From NCBI GenBank assembly GCA_029547185.1, contig JAKPPU010000110.1, positions 1 through 64,000 on the forward strand: DNA of 64,000 nt, in the 5' to 3' direction. This DNA comes from Deltaproteobacteria bacterium. GTDB taxonomy: Bacteria > Desulfobacterota > Desulfomonilia > UBA1062. Below, piece after piece: positions 43,643-53,616 of the stretch. The notes beneath the pieces were generated by a model that did not search any database, was not told the origin of the DNA, and worked only from the letters and a program-made list of their open reading frames with translations. The position numbers and the translations under genes are program-made. Position 1 is the first letter of the stretch. Each line of letters begins with the position of its first letter.

Positions 43643-44269
43643 ATGATACAGATAGATTCCGTCGTCTTCATCAAGGGGATCATGATCGGGTTCCTAGCCG
43701 CGGTCCCCATAGGTCCGGTCAATGTTCTCTGCATCCAGCGCACCTTGAGCCAGGGCAGGATCACAGGCCTCATCTCGGGCCTGGGTGCAGCCACCATCGA
43801 TGCCTTTTATGGAGGAATAGCCTGGCTCGGCATAAGCGTGATCTCTCACACCCTGGCCGGCTATCGGGCATGGATCAATCTTTTCAGCGGGGTATTCCTT
43901 CTCTCCTTGGGCATCCGGATCATTATCGCAAGGTCGGGAGAGGATATCCCTCCCGATCACCGCGTGAAAGGCTACATGTCTGCATACAGCTCGACGCTCC
44001 TCCTGACGCTTGCGAACCCCTCGACCATCTTTTCCTATGGCCTCCTGTTCGCAGTATTCGGAGGGGAGCACCTCCATCGCGGCATCGGGTCCGCATCTCT
44101 TATCGTTCCCGGCGTCTTCATAGGCTCGACCGTATGGTGGGCTTTCCTGAGCGGCTTTGTGGACACGATACGGCCGAGGATGAACGCATCCGGATTGAAG
44201 TGGATCAACCGGGTATCCGGGGCAATCATCGCAGGATTCGGCCTCTTCATCCTCACGAAGATGCTGTGA
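43643..44269 (+). CDS. LysE/RhtB-family exporter
   Basis: A 208-residue inner-membrane protein with six predicted segments. Near the N-terminus is the family signature GFLAAVPIGPVNVLCIQRTLSQGR, followed by GLGAATIDAFYG. Members export amino acids or related small molecules. No good ribosome site precedes the ATG. It converges on the thiolase gene with a 31-base gap and shows no tie to it. Confidence 0.9.
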   Translation: MIQIDSVVFIKGIMIGFLAAVPIGPVNVLCIQRTLSQGRITGLISGLGAATIDAFYGGIAWLGISVISHTLAGYRAWINLFSGVFLLSLGIRIIIARSGEDIPPDHRVKGYMSAYSSTLLLTLANPSTIFSYGLLFAVFGGEHLHRGIGSASLIVPGVFIGSTVWWAFLSGFVDTIRPRMNASGLKWINRVSGAIIAGFGLFILTKML

Positions 44270-44300
44270 GCTCAACAGCTTCGAGGTGAATGCCGCAGGG

Positions 44301-45473
44301 CTATACCCGCTCGAAAATGGTTGCCGGCGCCTGGCCTCCGCCCGTGCAGAGCGTGACCAGGGCATACCTTCCGCCGCGCCTTCTGAGCTCGTGGATGGCG
44401 CTTACGCTGAGTCTGCATCCGCTGTTTCCCACCGGGTGGCCCAGAGCAAGGGCACCGCCGTTGACGTTGAGCCTGTCCATATCGGCATGGAGCTCGCGGG
44501 CCCATGCGAGCGGAATCGGCGCGAACGCCTCGTTGACCTCGAAGATATCGATGTCTTTCATGGCGAGGCCCGCCTTGGCAAGCACCTTGGGCGTGGCTGT
44601 GATGGGACCGGTAAGCATGAGCAGGGGGTCGGAGCCCACGACGGCATTGGCGACTATGCGTGCCAGAGGGGTAATGCCCAGGGCCTTGACCTTCTCTTCG
44701 CTCATGAGGACCATCGCCGACGCGCCGTCGGTGACCGTGCTCGAAAGGCCTGCCGTCATCCAGTCCGTACCGGGGAGGACCTTCAAGGTGTCGAGCGTCT
44801 CCCGGCTCGTACCCGGGCGCACGGGCTCGTCGGTCGTACACTCGATCCTGTTTCCGTCCTTGTCGAGGCCCGGAATGGCGAAGATCTCGTTCCTGAAGCG
44901 TCCCTCGATCGTTGCTGCGTGGGCCTTCGCATGGCTTGCCACCGCGAAGTCCTGGCACTCCTCCTTGGTGATGCCCCATTTGTTCGCTATTGCCTGGGCA
45001 GATGTGATCTGGCTGGGGATGCCGTATTTGTCGAGGTAGTACTTCCCGATGGGGTGCCCTGCATTCTGGCCGTTGGCCAGGGTGCAGTTCATGTCGGATG
45101 CGATGCCGTACTTCGACATGAGCTCGCAGCCGCTTGCAATGACCACGTCGTTCATGCCCGAGGCTATCATCCCGGACGCGATCTGGATGGCGGACAGAGA
45201 GCTTCCGCACTGGCGGTTCACCGAGATGCCGGCCAGGGTCTCCGGCAGCTTCGATGCAAGGACGCCCATACGGGCCAGGTTGAACCCCTGCTCGCCTATC
45301 TGGTATACGCACCCGGTGACCACGTCATCCACAAGGGCGGGGTCGAGACCGATACGGGCCACAGACTCATCCAGCGCGCCAGCCAGGAGCTCGGGCGCCA
45401 TGTACTCACGGTAATATCCTCTCTGCTTTCCGACCGCTGTTCTTACTGCACTGACGACGAATACATCTTTCAT
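44301..45473 (-). CDS. Acetyl-CoA C-acetyltransferase (thiolase)
   Basis: A 390-residue thiolase II. The nucleophilic cysteine is Cys89 in NRQCGSSLSA, the catalytic histidine is in NGGALALGHPVGNSG, and the second cysteine is in TLCTGGGQ. It condenses or splits acetyl-CoA and acyl-CoA in butyrate-type or fatty-acid metabolism in the cytoplasm. GAGGAGG precedes the ATG. Its neighbours give no pathway context, so the direction and chain length are open. Confidence 0.95.
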   Translation of the reverse strand: MKDVFVVSAVRTAVGKQRGYYREYMAPELLAGALDESVARIGLDPALVDDVVTGCVYQIGEQGFNLARMGVLASKLPETLAGISVNRQCGSSLSAIQIASGMIASGMNDVVIASGCELMSKYGIASDMNCTLANGQNAGHPIGKYYLDKYGIPSQITSAQAIANKWGITKEECQDFAVASHAKAHAATIEGRFRNEIFAIPGLDKDGNRIECTTDEPVRPGTSRETLDTLKVLPGTDWMTAGLSSTVTDGASAMVLMSEEKVKALGITPLARIVANAVVGSDPLLMLTGPITATPKVLAKAGLAMKDIDIFEVNEAFAPIPLAWARELHADMDRLNVNGGALALGHPVGNSGCRLSVSAIHELRRRGGRYALVTLCTGGGQAPATIFERV

Positions 45474-45684
45474 TTAAGAGAGCCTCCTCAAGATTATGAT
45501 TTCCGCATAGGGCAGCCGACGGACAAGAGCACCCATGCCGGATACGTTCCTGCAAGATCTTATTGTATTACCATATGTCATTAACCGGACATGTGAATTC
45601 TGTCAATGCTTATGTAGGCCGCTGCCTGGTGACCGGCAGGAAAACATGAAGACCGCCTGCAGATCCCGAGCCCGTGCTCAGGGT
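45474..45684. other. Intergenic stretch between the divergent thiolase gene and the GtrA cassette
   Basis: It probably carries the thiolase promoter. No gene, terminator or repeat was recognised before the hairpin element begins. Together with the element and promoter listed separately it makes up a 476-base interval without a large gene. Confidence 0.5.
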
Positions 45685-45782
45685 AAAAAAAAGGATGGCG
45701 GTTAGGGCATAGGACGCGCCATCCTTAAAGAGGAGGTTATTATGTTTAATATAAGATGCACCGCGATGAAAAAGGATTCATG
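45685..45782 (+). repeat. Hairpin/Shine-Dalgarno element, left copy
   Basis: The parts in order are: an eight-A run, the stem AAGGATGGCG (45691-45700) with its perfect complement CGCCATCCTT (45717-45726), and AAAGAGGAGGTTATTATG with a strong ribosome site, leading into a small ORF. The same element recurs at 50621-50727 with only a few differences through the hairpin, the ribosome site and a downstream AAAAAGGATTCATG. Read on the minus strand, the hairpin plus the T-run resembles a terminator. Confidence 0.8.
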
Positions 45783-45846
45783 TGGAGCGGAACCGATTCC
45801 TGCCTGCTTTTCCCTGCTTCCTGCTGCAATTGCTGCCATGAATTGA
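45742..45846 (+). CDS. Candidate 34-residue peptide
   Basis: A short ORF beginning MFNIRCTAMKKDSCG and ending SLLPAAIAAMN. AGAGGAGG lies 6 bases before the ATG, an ideal ribosome site, directly after the conserved hairpin. It has three cysteines and an Ala/Leu-rich end. The corresponding ORF of the right-hand copy is destroyed. It could be a leader peptide, a small secreted or modified peptide, or a chance frame. Nothing similar is recognised. It ends exactly where the -35 of the next promoter begins. Confidence 0.45.
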   Translation: MFNIRCTAMKKDSCGAEPIPACFSLLPAAIAAMN

Positions 45847-45870
45847 GATAATTTTGAGGGATCTTATAAT
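45843..45870 (+). promoter_or_regulatory. Sigma-70-type promoter of the GtrA cassette
   Basis: TTGAGA (45843-45848), a 16-base spacer and a perfect TATAAT (45865-45870) lie about 80 bases before the GtrA start codon. It is the best promoter match in this stretch and would drive the four-gene cassette. Confidence 0.65.
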
Positions 45871-45949
45871 ACCTGTAGAGTATATCAAAAAACATCTTAG
45901 AATTTCAGATAATTAGTATTCGATTATATAGCCTGGAGGTTTTTTGTCG

Positions 45950-46456
45950 ATGGACCAGCTTTCTCCGGCTTCCGGTTTTCCCAGCAGGAGGTTGATCGAA
46001 CGCATATTAATCAGCAAGACCGACAGCATCTTCATACAGTTGTTCCGTTACGGCATAGTCGGCGGGCTGGCCGCCGGGGTCGACATCGGCTCCTTCACCT
46101 TTTTCTTCTACGTTCTTTCGATAGATTACCGGATAGCGGTTTTCCTGAGCTTCACCCTCGGGACCCTCACCAACTTCTGCATCAGCAACGTGTTTGTTTT
46201 CGACAGAAAATCCCTTTCAGTATGGCGGGCTTGCGCCAGGCACTATACGTCGAGCCTCGGAGGGCTCGCCACCAATGAAGTGGTGATGATCGTCCTCGTC
46301 GAGGTGCTCATCTTCTCGAACATGTTCATTGCGAAGCTCATCGCAACGGCCAGCGCATTCTTCGTCAACTTCACCCTGATGAGGATATACGCATTCAATC
46401 AGAACATAAGCTTAAGCCAGAAGTTACTCTCCATGAGAAACAAGATCAAGGAGTAG
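45950..46456 (+). CDS. GtrA-family membrane protein
   Basis: A 168-residue protein with four membrane segments: LFRYGIVGGLAAGVDIGSF, AVFLSFTLGTLTNFCISN, ATNEVVMIVLVEVL and a last helix before RIYAFN. Members of the GtrA/DPMS group carry or flip polyprenyl-phosphate-linked sugars to the outer face of the membrane. GGAGGT lies 9 bases before this ATG; a TTG two codons earlier is too close to it. First of four tightly spaced genes. Confidence 0.9.
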   Translation: MDQLSPASGFPSRRLIERILISKTDSIFIQLFRYGIVGGLAAGVDIGSFTFFFYVLSIDYRIAVFLSFTLGTLTNFCISNVFVFDRKSLSVWRACARHYTSSLGGLATNEVVMIVLVEVLIFSNMFIAKLIATASAFFVNFTLMRIYAFNQNISLSQKLLSMRNKIKE

Positions 46457-46460
46457 ACCG

Positions 46461-47498
46461 ATGAGAAATGCATTGATTACCGGCGGATCGGGTTTTTTCG
46501 GAGAACTCTTGAAGAAGAAGCTCCTCGATCAGGATTTCTTCTGCGTCAATATCGACCTCGAAGCGGACAGCTTCACGCATCCCAATCTTGTGTCCGTTCA
46601 GGGCGACATCAGGAATATCGCCACACTCGAAGCAATATTCTCAAAATACAAATTCGATGTGGTGTATCACTGCGCGGCGATCCTGGCCCATGCCGTGAAG
46701 GATGAAAACTTTCTCTGGACATCGAATGTTGACGGCACCCGTAACGTTGCCGATTTTGCTAAGAGATATAAGACACCTCGGGTCGTATACACATCATCGA
46801 ACTGTCTCTGGGCAGAAAATTTTCACCGCCCGGTCAGGGAAGACGACGTGCCGAATCCCGTGGAGATTTACGGCAGGTCGAAGCTGGAAGGCGAGCGGAT
46901 ACTGCTCGGATTCAGGGACGCCTTCGACGTTGTCGTTTTCCGCTGCCCCACGATCGTCGATGCCGGAAGGCTCGGCCTGCTGGGGATTCTCTTCGAGTTT
47001 ATCGACGAGGGGCGCAAGGTGTGGGTCGTAGGGGGCGGGAAGAACGTCTATCAATTCATATACGCGGACGACCTTATCGATGCCTGTCTGAAATCTCTCG
47101 ATTACAGGGGATCGGATATCTTCAACATCGGGTCCGACGACGTGAAGAGCTTCAAGGAAGTCTATGAATACGTCATCAGGAAGGCCGGCTCGGAATCGAG
47201 GGTCGCGGTCCTGCCGAGGGGCCCGGCGATCCTGGCGATGAAGATAGCGTATGCCCTGAAATTATCGCCGCTGGGCCCTTATCAGTACAAGATGATCGCA
47301 GAGGATTTCATCTTCGACAACACAAAGATAAAAGAGAAGCTGAACTGGAAGCCCACCCTGACGAACGAGGAGATGCTGTTCAAATCCTACCAGTACTATC
47401 ACCAGAACATTGCGGAAATCAGATCGCGCAAGGACGTCTCAGCGCACAAGCAGGTGGCTGACATGGGCATCATACGACTCCTCAAATGGATGTCGTGA
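46461..47498 (+). CDS. NAD-dependent sugar epimerase/dehydratase
   Basis: A 345-residue extended short-chain dehydrogenase. The NAD loop is TGGSGFFG at the N-terminus, and the active-site motif YGRSK follows the Ser of YTSSN. YADDLIDACL and FNIGSDD are typical of nucleotide-sugar epimerases. It would supply or reshape the sugar handled by the neighbouring GtrA and glycosyltransferase proteins. AAGGAGT precedes the ATG, 4 bases after the GtrA stop. Confidence 0.92.
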   Translation: MRNALITGGSGFFGELLKKKLLDQDFFCVNIDLEADSFTHPNLVSVQGDIRNIATLEAIFSKYKFDVVYHCAAILAHAVKDENFLWTSNVDGTRNVADFAKRYKTPRVVYTSSNCLWAENFHRPVREDDVPNPVEIYGRSKLEGERILLGFRDAFDVVVFRCPTIVDAGRLGLLGILFEFIDEGRKVWVVGGGKNVYQFIYADDLIDACLKSLDYRGSDIFNIGSDDVKSFKEVYEYVIRKAGSESRVAVLPRGPAILAMKIAYALKLSPLGPYQYKMIAEDFIFDNTKIKEKLNWKPTLTNEEMLFKSYQYYHQNIAEIRSRKDVSAHKQVADMGIIRLLKWMS

Positions 47499-47518
47499 TG
47501 CAAGCGAGGTGAGTGACC

Positions 47519-49099
47519 ATGGGTGACAAAACGGCCATCATTATCGGAGCCGGACCGGCCGGACTCACTGCGGGATACGAGCTCCTCACAAAGACGGACA
47601 TCAAACCGGTGATCTTCGAGATGACGGGAGACATCGGCGGCATATCGAAGACGGTCGACTACAAAGGCAACCGAATCGACATCGGCGGCCACAGGTTCTT
47701 CTCGAAGTCGGACGCCGTCATGGAGTGGTGGCAGAGCATCCTGCCCGTCCAAGGCGCTCCCTCGAGGGACGACATTCGTCTCGGGCGCAAGATCAACCTC
47801 TCCCCGAGGATAGGTGCACCCGATCCCGAGCAGACCGACAAGGTCATGCTGATCAGGAACCGGGTCTCGAGAATCTTCTTCTTGAGGGCGTTCTTCGATT
47901 ATCCGATCTCATTGAAACTCGACACCTTCAAAAACCTCGGGCTCACGCGGACGGCAAAGGCCGGACTGAGCTACGTGAAAACGGCAGTGTTCCCCATCAG
48001 GCAGGAAAAATCTCTCGAAGACTTCTTTATCAACAGGTTCGGCCGTGAGCTCTACGAGACCTTTTTCAAGGACTATACGGAGAAGGTCTGGGGCGTGCCC
48101 TGCACGGAGATCCAGCCCGACTGGGGAGCTCAGCGGGTTAAGGGGCTCTCGATCACGAAGGCGATCGCCCATTCGCTGAAGAATGCCCTCATCAAGGACA
48201 CCTCCATCCACCAGAAGGGCACGGAAACCTCCCTGATCGAGCAGTTCATGTATCCCAAGCTGGGGCCCGGCCAGCTGTGGGAGGAGGTCGCATCGCGGAT
48301 AAGAAGCATGGGCGGCTCCATCCATCTGGGCCGGAAGGTCGTCGGGATCGAGACTGCAGGCAGGAGGGTGGAAGCCATCAGGGTTCTCGACGGAGGGACG
48401 AACACCCTTACCTCGCTCCGAGGAGACTATTTCCTGTCAACGATGCCCGTCAAGGAGCTCATCGAAGGCATGGTCCCGGCAGCGCCTGCAGAGGTGAGAG
48501 AGGTCGCGGACGGCCTGATCTACCGTGATTTCATAACCGTGGGCCTGCTTCTGAAAAAAATGAAGATCAGGAACAAGGCAGCCGGCACGGCAGCGGACGG
48601 CAATATCACCGACAACTGGATCTACATTCAGGAGAGGGACGTAAGGCTCGGGAGGCTCCAGATCTTCAACAACTGGAGCCCCTACATGGTAAAAGACCAG
48701 GACACGGTATGGCTCGGCCTGGAATACTTCTGCAACGAAGGGGATTCCTTGTGGAGCAAACCCGATGACCAATTCGCCGAATTTGCCATCGATGAGCTGG
48801 CAAAGATCGGGATGATCGACAAGGCCGACGTCCTCGACAGCATCGTCATCAGGATGCCCAAGACCTACCCTGCCTATTTCGGCACCTATACAAGATTTCA
48901 TGTCATCAGAGACTTCGTCGATGGATTCGAGAACCTCTTCCTCATAGGGAGAAACGGCATGCACAAATACAACAACGCCGATCACTCCATGCTCACGGCA
49001 ATGACGGCGGTGGACAATATACGGGAAAACAATCCCTCGAAAGAGAATATCTGGGAGATCAATACCGAAGAAGAATACCATGAATCGAGGCAGGGATAA
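47519..49099 (+). CDS. FAD-dependent amine-oxidase/protoporphyrinogen-oxidase-like protein
   Basis: A 526-residue flavoprotein. The dinucleotide motif is [18 protein letters not shown], followed by [22 protein letters not shown] and a C-terminal FAD segment [18 protein letters not shown]. It belongs to the COG1232 group that includes UDP-galactopyranose-mutase-like proteins. In sugar clusters such proteins are candidates for redox or isomerase steps, but the substrate is unknown. The ATG at 47519 with GAGGTGAG upstream is preferred to a GTG two codons earlier. Confidence 0.88.
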   Translation: MGDKTAIIIGAGPAGLTAGYELLTKTDIKPVIFEMTGDIGGISKTVDYKGNRIDIGGHRFFSKSDAVMEWWQSILPVQGAPSRDDIRLGRKINLSPRIGAPDPEQTDKVMLIRNRVSRIFFLRAFFDYPISLKLDTFKNLGLTRTAKAGLSYVKTAVFPIRQEKSLEDFFINRFGRELYETFFKDYTEKVWGVPCTEIQPDWGAQRVKGLSITKAIAHSLKNALIKDTSIHQKGTETSLIEQFMYPKLGPGQLWEEVASRIRSMGGSIHLGRKVVGIETAGRRVEAIRVLDGGTNTLTSLRGDYFLSTMPVKELIEGMVPAAPAEVREVADGLIYRDFITVGLLLKKMKIRNKAAGTAADGNITDNWIYIQERDVRLGRLQIFNNWSPYMVKDQDTVWLGLEYFCNEGDSLWSKPDDQFAEFAIDELAKIGMIDKADVLDSIVIRMPKTYPAYFGTYTRFHVIRDFVDGFENLFLIGRNGMHKYNNADHSMLTAMTAVDNIRENNPSKENIWEINTEEEYHESRQG

Positions 49100-50642
49100 C
49101 GATCTTTTACCCGTTCTCGTTATCCTCATAGCACTGCTTGCCGTCAATACCATCAGCTACAGAAACGGGCATGAGTGGGGAGACGACTTTTCCCAGTACA
49201 TCTACCAGGCAAAGAGTCTCGTAGACGGGACGACCGACGAACTCCTGGAGATCTCCAGATACCGATACGACAACTCCGAGACCAAAAGGATCGGGCCCAT
49301 TCTCTATCCCTGGGGGTTCCCCATCATCCTGAGCCCGGTCTACTACCTCTTCGGCCTCGACCTTTTGCCCATGAAGGCGTTCACCAATCTCTTCTTCCTG
49401 TTTTCCTTGGGGCTGATCTTTCTGCTCTTCAAGGGCAGGCTCGGCAGATTCGAGAATTACCTCGTCCTCATCATCCTGGGGCTCAACCCGGCCTTCTTCG
49501 AGTTTAAAGACAGCATCCTCTCGGACATTCCGTTCATGTTCTTTTCTCTGGCATCGATCTTCTTCATGCAGCGCTTCATCATGGAGAAGAAGCCCTTCCT
49601 GAACGAAGCGGCAAGCAATGTGCTCATAGGCATCTCGATCTTCATCTCGTACGCAATCCGCAGCAACGGGATCATCCTGATACCGACCCTGTTCGCCGTT
49701 CAGATCGTCGAAGGTCTGCGCACCATGAAGAGAACGGATATCCTGCCCTTGCGCAGTGTCAGGTATCTCATTCCCTACGGTGTTTTCGCCCTGTCGGTCG
49801 TAGCCATGGGGGTTTTCCTGCCAACAGCGAGCTCGGGCTCTTATTCCGAGCAGCTCAGCATGATGAGCACCGAAACGGTTGCAATGAACATAATCTATTA
49901 TATGATCCTGCCTTCAGGATTTTTCACCAGGAACGTCCCCGTGCCTTTCGACACCATCGGCACGGTCCTGTTTCTTTTATTCGTCCCCCCGACCCTGATC
50001 GGCCTGGCAAGATATTTCAAGGACAGCTATCACTATTTCGTCTTCTCTTTCCTGACGGTCCTCCTCTATATCTTCTGGCCGGGCACCCAGGGTTTGAGGT
50101 TCATTTTCCCGGTCATTCCGTTTTATCTCTTCTTCCTGTTTGCAGGTCTCGGCAGGATGAAGCTGACCCTCTCCCTGAAAAGGCATACGGCCCTGCCTCT
50201 TACAGCCGTGTTCGGCACAGTAGTGATCGTCTTCTTCGGACTGATCATATCGTCCCAGGTATATGCCGTCCTCACTTCATCCGAGCAGGATGTTCTGGAA
50301 GGACCGTATACGAAGGACAGCATCGAGCTCTTCAGATACATCTCGGAGCACACCCGGAGCAGCGATATCGTCATCTTCTACAAACCGAGGGCAATGGCGC
50401 TCTATACCCAGAGAAAATCGATAGAGCTGACGAAGATCGAAGGCATCCTCTCATCGCCGGCAAGGTATATCGCATGCCAGAAAGACGGGCTGGTGGCCCT
50501 GCAGCTTCAGCACCGCAGAGCTGCAGTAAGCAAGGTGTTCGAAAACGGGAAGTTCATCCTCTACCGGAAGCAGGAGATTCGGGCATCGACCGATTCGAAG
50601 AAGGGCGCCGTCAAACAGGCAAAAAAAAAGGATGGCGGCTAG
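49080..50642 (+). CDS. Membrane glycosyltransferase, GT39/ArnT-like
   Basis: A 520-residue protein with about eleven membrane segments and the acidic first periplasmic loop expected of polyprenyl-phosphate-sugar-using GT-C enzymes ([17 protein letters not shown]; the Asp-Asp is a candidate catalytic pair). A second conserved region is [11 protein letters not shown]. It probably transfers the sugar presented by the GtrA protein. It overlaps the flavoprotein gene by 20 bases. Its last codons (KQAKKKDGG) and stop lie inside the right copy of the hairpin element. Confidence 0.85.
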   Translation: MNRGRDNDLLPVLVILIALLAVNTISYRNGHEWGDDFSQYIYQAKSLVDGTTDELLEISRYRYDNSETKRIGPILYPWGFPIILSPVYYLFGLDLLPMKAFTNLFFLFSLGLIFLLFKGRLGRFENYLVLIILGLNPAFFEFKDSILSDIPFMFFSLASIFFMQRFIMEKKPFLNEAASNVLIGISIFISYAIRSNGIILIPTLFAVQIVEGLRTMKRTDILPLRSVRYLIPYGVFALSVVAMGVFLPTASSGSYSEQLSMMSTETVAMNIIYYMILPSGFFTRNVPVPFDTIGTVLFLLFVPPTLIGLARYFKDSYHYFVFSFLTVLLYIFWPGTQGLRFIFPVIPFYLFFLFAGLGRMKLTLSLKRHTALPLTAVFGTVVIVFFGLIISSQVYAVLTSSEQDVLEGPYTKDSIELFRYISEHTRSSDIVIFYKPRAMALYTQRKSIELTKIEGILSSPARYIACQKDGLVALQLQHRRAAVSKVFENGKFILYRKQEIRASTDSKKGAVKQAKKKDGG

Positions 50643-50727
50643 GGCATTGAACGCGCCATCCCAAAGAGGAGGTTAATAACCTTTGTTTGAATACATATAG
50701 ATGATCTTCCGCGAAAAAGGATTCATG
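50621..50727 (+). repeat. Hairpin/Shine-Dalgarno element, right copy (decayed)
   Basis: Nine As, GGATGGCG (50630-50637) and CGCCATCC (50654-50661), then CAAAGAGGAGGTTAATAA and, further on, GAAAAAGGATTCATG. It aligns with 45685-45782, but the start codon after the ribosome site is lost and the reading frame is broken (KKDS then TGA). The stop of the membrane glycosyltransferase lies in the hairpin loop. Confidence 0.8.
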
Positions 50728-50828
50728 ATAAAATAATCCCAGCCATCACCGGGGCATGAATGATCCATGGCCGACCTGCCGATGGCTTGCTGAAGATATC
50801 GCTTGCGAGGAGAGACGCGGCCCCGCAT

Positions 50829-51836
50829 CTATTCCCCGCCGAAGAACCTTCCCTCTTCCCAGGCGACCTTGTGCTCCATGATGACCTGGAACTGGTGGCC
50901 CAGATCGGCGATCTCGCGCTGCCAGAAGGTCTCGGTGCCCCAGTCGGGGTGATTCGACCTGAAGGCGTAATCGCCTGCCTGCCTCGCCACCCAGGCGAGG
51001 AAATAGATGATCCGCATGAAGCGCAGGGGTTCGATGAGCCTGATCGAGGAGTAGTCGAACTCCCGGAACTGCTCGTAGCCCTCCAGGAGGAGATCGATCT
51101 CCCGGCGCGACCGGCCCGCATGGTCGGGCAGGAGCAGCCAGAGGTCCTGGACAGGGGGGCCTGTCATCATGTCGTCGAAGTCGATCACCATGAGCCCTTC
51201 TCCGGGCCTGTCGAGGAGGTTTCCCCTGTGGCAGTCCCCGTGGATGCGGATGAGCTCGGTCCCCTTAAAGAGCCCTGCGATATTTTCCACGATACGCTCG
51301 GTGAGGTCTTCGAACGCGGATCTGAGCTCCGGGACGACGAACCCTCCCTCTGCGAGGAAGATCAGATCGTTCCTGGTGGATTCGGTCGGAAGCAGGGTGA
51401 TCCTCGCGTGTGGCATGCGCTGCTCGCCCGCGAGGTGGATGCGCGCCACGAGCCTGCCCACCCTCCTCCAGTCTTCGTCGTGCCCAAGCTCGAACTCGCG
51501 GCCCGATTTCTTCGGAAAGAGCGCAAAGTACATCCCGTCCGCCTCTCCGAGCGTGCTGCCGCTCGCAAGCGTGAGGGGGCATACGACGGGGATCTCCATG
51601 CCTGCGCAGTCGGCGAGGAAGAGATGCTCGTCGAGGATCGCCTCCCTGCTCCACCGGCCCGGCCGGTAGAACTTGGCGATGAGCCGCTCGCCTGCCCTGG
51701 TCTGGATCTCGTATACCCGGTTGATGTAGCTCGGGAGCGGTACGGTCAGACCGGTCATCCGGATGCCGGTCGCATTCTCCACCGCATCGAGCAGGGTTTC
51801 GGGTGTGAGGTGATCGTAATCCGGGTTTCTGCTCAT
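50829..51836 (-). CDS. srkA: SrkA/YihE-type serine/threonine kinase
   Basis: A 335-residue aminoglycoside-phosphotransferase-fold kinase. The catalytic loop is IRIHGDCHRGNLL, the metal Asp is in MVIDFDDMMTGPPVQDLWLLL and the ATP lysine is in ERLIAKFYRPGRWS. The closest known relative by these motifs is E. coli SrkA, a stress-related protein kinase. The ATG after AAGG is chosen because it clears the prfC stop; a longer reading would overlap it. It is downstream of prfC on the same strand. Confidence 0.88.
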   Translation of the reverse strand: MSRNPDYDHLTPETLLDAVENATGIRMTGLTVPLPSYINRVYEIQTRAGERLIAKFYRPGRWSREAILDEHLFLADCAGMEIPVVCPLTLASGSTLGEADGMYFALFPKKSGREFELGHDEDWRRVGRLVARIHLAGEQRMPHARITLLPTESTRNDLIFLAEGGFVVPELRSAFEDLTERIVENIAGLFKGTELIRIHGDCHRGNLLDRPGEGLMVIDFDDMMTGPPVQDLWLLLPDHAGRSRREIDLLLEGYEQFREFDYSSIRLIEPLRFMRIIYFLAWVARQAGDYAFRSNHPDWGTETFWQREIADLGHQFQVIMEHKVAWEEGRFFGGE

Positions 51837-51846
51837 GACAACCTTA

Positions 51847-53496
51847 TCAGGTATGCTCCCTCGTTTTGAGGAACCTGATCTCGGGCCATTCTTCCATGGC
51901 ATTCTTCAGCCTCCACTGGTTCGGTGCGAGGTACGTGAGGTAGCCGCCCGAGTCACGGGCCAGGGATCCCTGGTAGGCCTTCTCGAACGCCCGGAGCACC
52001 TTGCCGTCCTCGCATTCGAGCCAGCGGGCGGCGACGTAATCGATGGGCTCATAGGTTGCCTCCACCCCATACTCATCCTTGAGCCTCTCCATGACCACGT
52101 CGAACTGGAGCACACCGACCGCGCCCAGGATATAGTTGTTGCCGACGAGGGGCTTGAACACCTGCACGGCGCCCTCTTCGCTCAGCTGGCTCAAACCCTT
52201 CTGGAGCTGCTTGAACTTCATGGGGTTCCTGAGGATGGCCCGCCTGAAATGCTCGGGGGCAAAATACGGGATGCCGGTGAACTTGAGCGGCTCCTTGTCG
52301 GTGAAGGTGTCCCCGATGCTGATGGTCCCGTGGTTGTGGATGCCGATGATGTCGCCGGGATATGCCTCCTCGACATTCGCCCGGTCCTGGGCCATGAAGA
52401 TGGTGGCATTCGACAGGATGACCTCCTTGCCGATCCTGTGGTGCATGACCTTCATTCCCCGGGTGAACTTGCCCGAGCAGATCCTCAGAAAGGCGATCCG
52501 GTCGCGGTGGCTGGGGTCCATGTTCGCCTGGATCTTGAAGGTGAAGCCTGAGAACGGCTCCTCGTAGGGAGAAACCAGCCGGCTCTCTGACGGCCTTGAA
52601 TCCGGGCACGGGGCCATCTCCACGAACACGTCGAGCATTTCCCTGACCCCGAAGTTGTTGATGGCACTGCCGAAGAAGACCGGGGTCTGGTTTCCCTTGA
52701 GGTATTCCTCACGGTCGAAACGGGGGAGGAGTCCCTCGATGAGCTCGATATCCTCTCGCAGCTGGCCTGCCCGGCTTCCCAGGAGCTCATCGAGCTTCGG
52801 ATCGCCGATATCGGTGATGAGAATCCCGTCCTGCTCTCTTGTCGCCTTTCCGGGTGTGAAGAGGTTGAGCTCTTTGCGATAGAGATCATAGACCCCGAGG
52901 AAGCCTCTTCCCATGCCGATGGGCCAGCTCAAGGGCACGCACTCGATTTGCAGCTTGTCCTCGATGTCGCTTAAGAGATCGAGTGGCGGGAGCCCGTCCC
53001 GGTCGAGCTTGTTGATGAAGGTCATGATGGGGGTATTGCGCATCCGGCATACCTCCATGAGCTTCTCCGTTTGAGGCTCCACCCCTTTTGCGCTGTCGAT
53101 GACCATGAGGGCCGAGTCGACTGCCGTGAGCACCCGGTAGGTGTCTTCGGAGAAGTCCTGGTGGCCCGGGGTGTCGAGGAGGTTGATCTCGCGGTCCCGG
53201 TACGTGAACTTCATGACGGAGGTCGTGACCGATATCCCGCGCTCCTGCTCGATCTTCATCCAGTCGCTCGTGGCGTAACGGGCGGCCTTTCTGGCCTTGA
53301 TGGTGCCTGCGAGCTGGATCGCCCCTCCGAAGAGCAGGAGCTTTTCGGTCAGCGTGGTTTTGCCTGCATCCGGATGGCTGATGATCCCGAAGGTGCGCCG
53401 CCTGGCTACCTCCCTCTCGTTGCATCTCGCCTTACCCAGGAGGCTGCCTTCGCCTTCCAGTTCCTCGATTTCCCTGCATTCCTCTAGCGCTTTCAT
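51847..53496 (-). CDS. prfC: Peptide chain release factor 3
   Basis: A 549-residue GTPase that recycles RF1 and RF2 from the ribosome after termination. G1 is [10 protein letters not shown]3 is [10 protein letters not shown] and G4 is [24 protein letters not shown] is diagnostic for RF3. Domain II/III regions ([25 protein letters not shown]) are present and the length is normal for the family. The N-terminus carries about 30 extra residues. The ATG at 53496 with AGGA upstream is preferred to one nine codons earlier. Confidence 0.95.
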   Translation of the reverse strand: MKALEECREIEELEGEGSLLGKARCNEREVARRRTFGIISHPDAGKTTLTEKLLLFGGAIQLAGTIKARKAARYATSDWMKIEQERGISVTTSVMKFTYRDREINLLDTPGHQDFSEDTYRVLTAVDSALMVIDSAKGVEPQTEKLMEVCRMRNTPIMTFINKLDRDGLPPLDLLSDIEDKLQIECVPLSWPIGMGRGFLGVYDLYRKELNLFTPGKATREQDGILITDIGDPKLDELLGSRAGQLREDIELIEGLLPRFDREEYLKGNQTPVFFGSAINNFGVREMLDVFVEMAPCPDSRPSESRLVSPYEEPFSGFTFKIQANMDPSHRDRIAFLRICSGKFTRGMKVMHHRIGKEVILSNATIFMAQDRANVEEAYPGDIIGIHNHGTISIGDTFTDKEPLKFTGIPYFAPEHFRRAILRNPMKFKQLQKGLSQLSEEGAVQVFKPLVGNNYILGAVGVLQFDVVMERLKDEYGVEATYEPIDYVAARWLECEDGKVLRAFEKAYQGSLARDSGGYLTYLAPNQWRLKNAMEEWPEIRFLKTREHT

Positions 53497-53616
53497 TCCT
53501 GCTGTCCTGCTCTTTTCAAACATTGCTCAAAGCCATGCGGGTATATATCCCTGCCTCTTACTCCCGCAGGCTTCGAAAAGGTTGGTCAGTATCTGATAAC
53601 CTCTCTGAAACAATAC

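Noticed and set aside
44272-45312. 346-codon minus frame inside the thiolase gene
   Set aside because: Arg/Pro/Gly-rich translation typical of an out-of-frame reading; thiolase active-site motifs are in the other frame.
45691-45726. Left hairpin element as a simple rho-independent terminator for a leftward transcript
   Set aside because: There is no leftward gene to its right for it to terminate; the repeat copy and the ribosome site immediately after it argue for another role, although the terminator-like shape on the minus strand is real.
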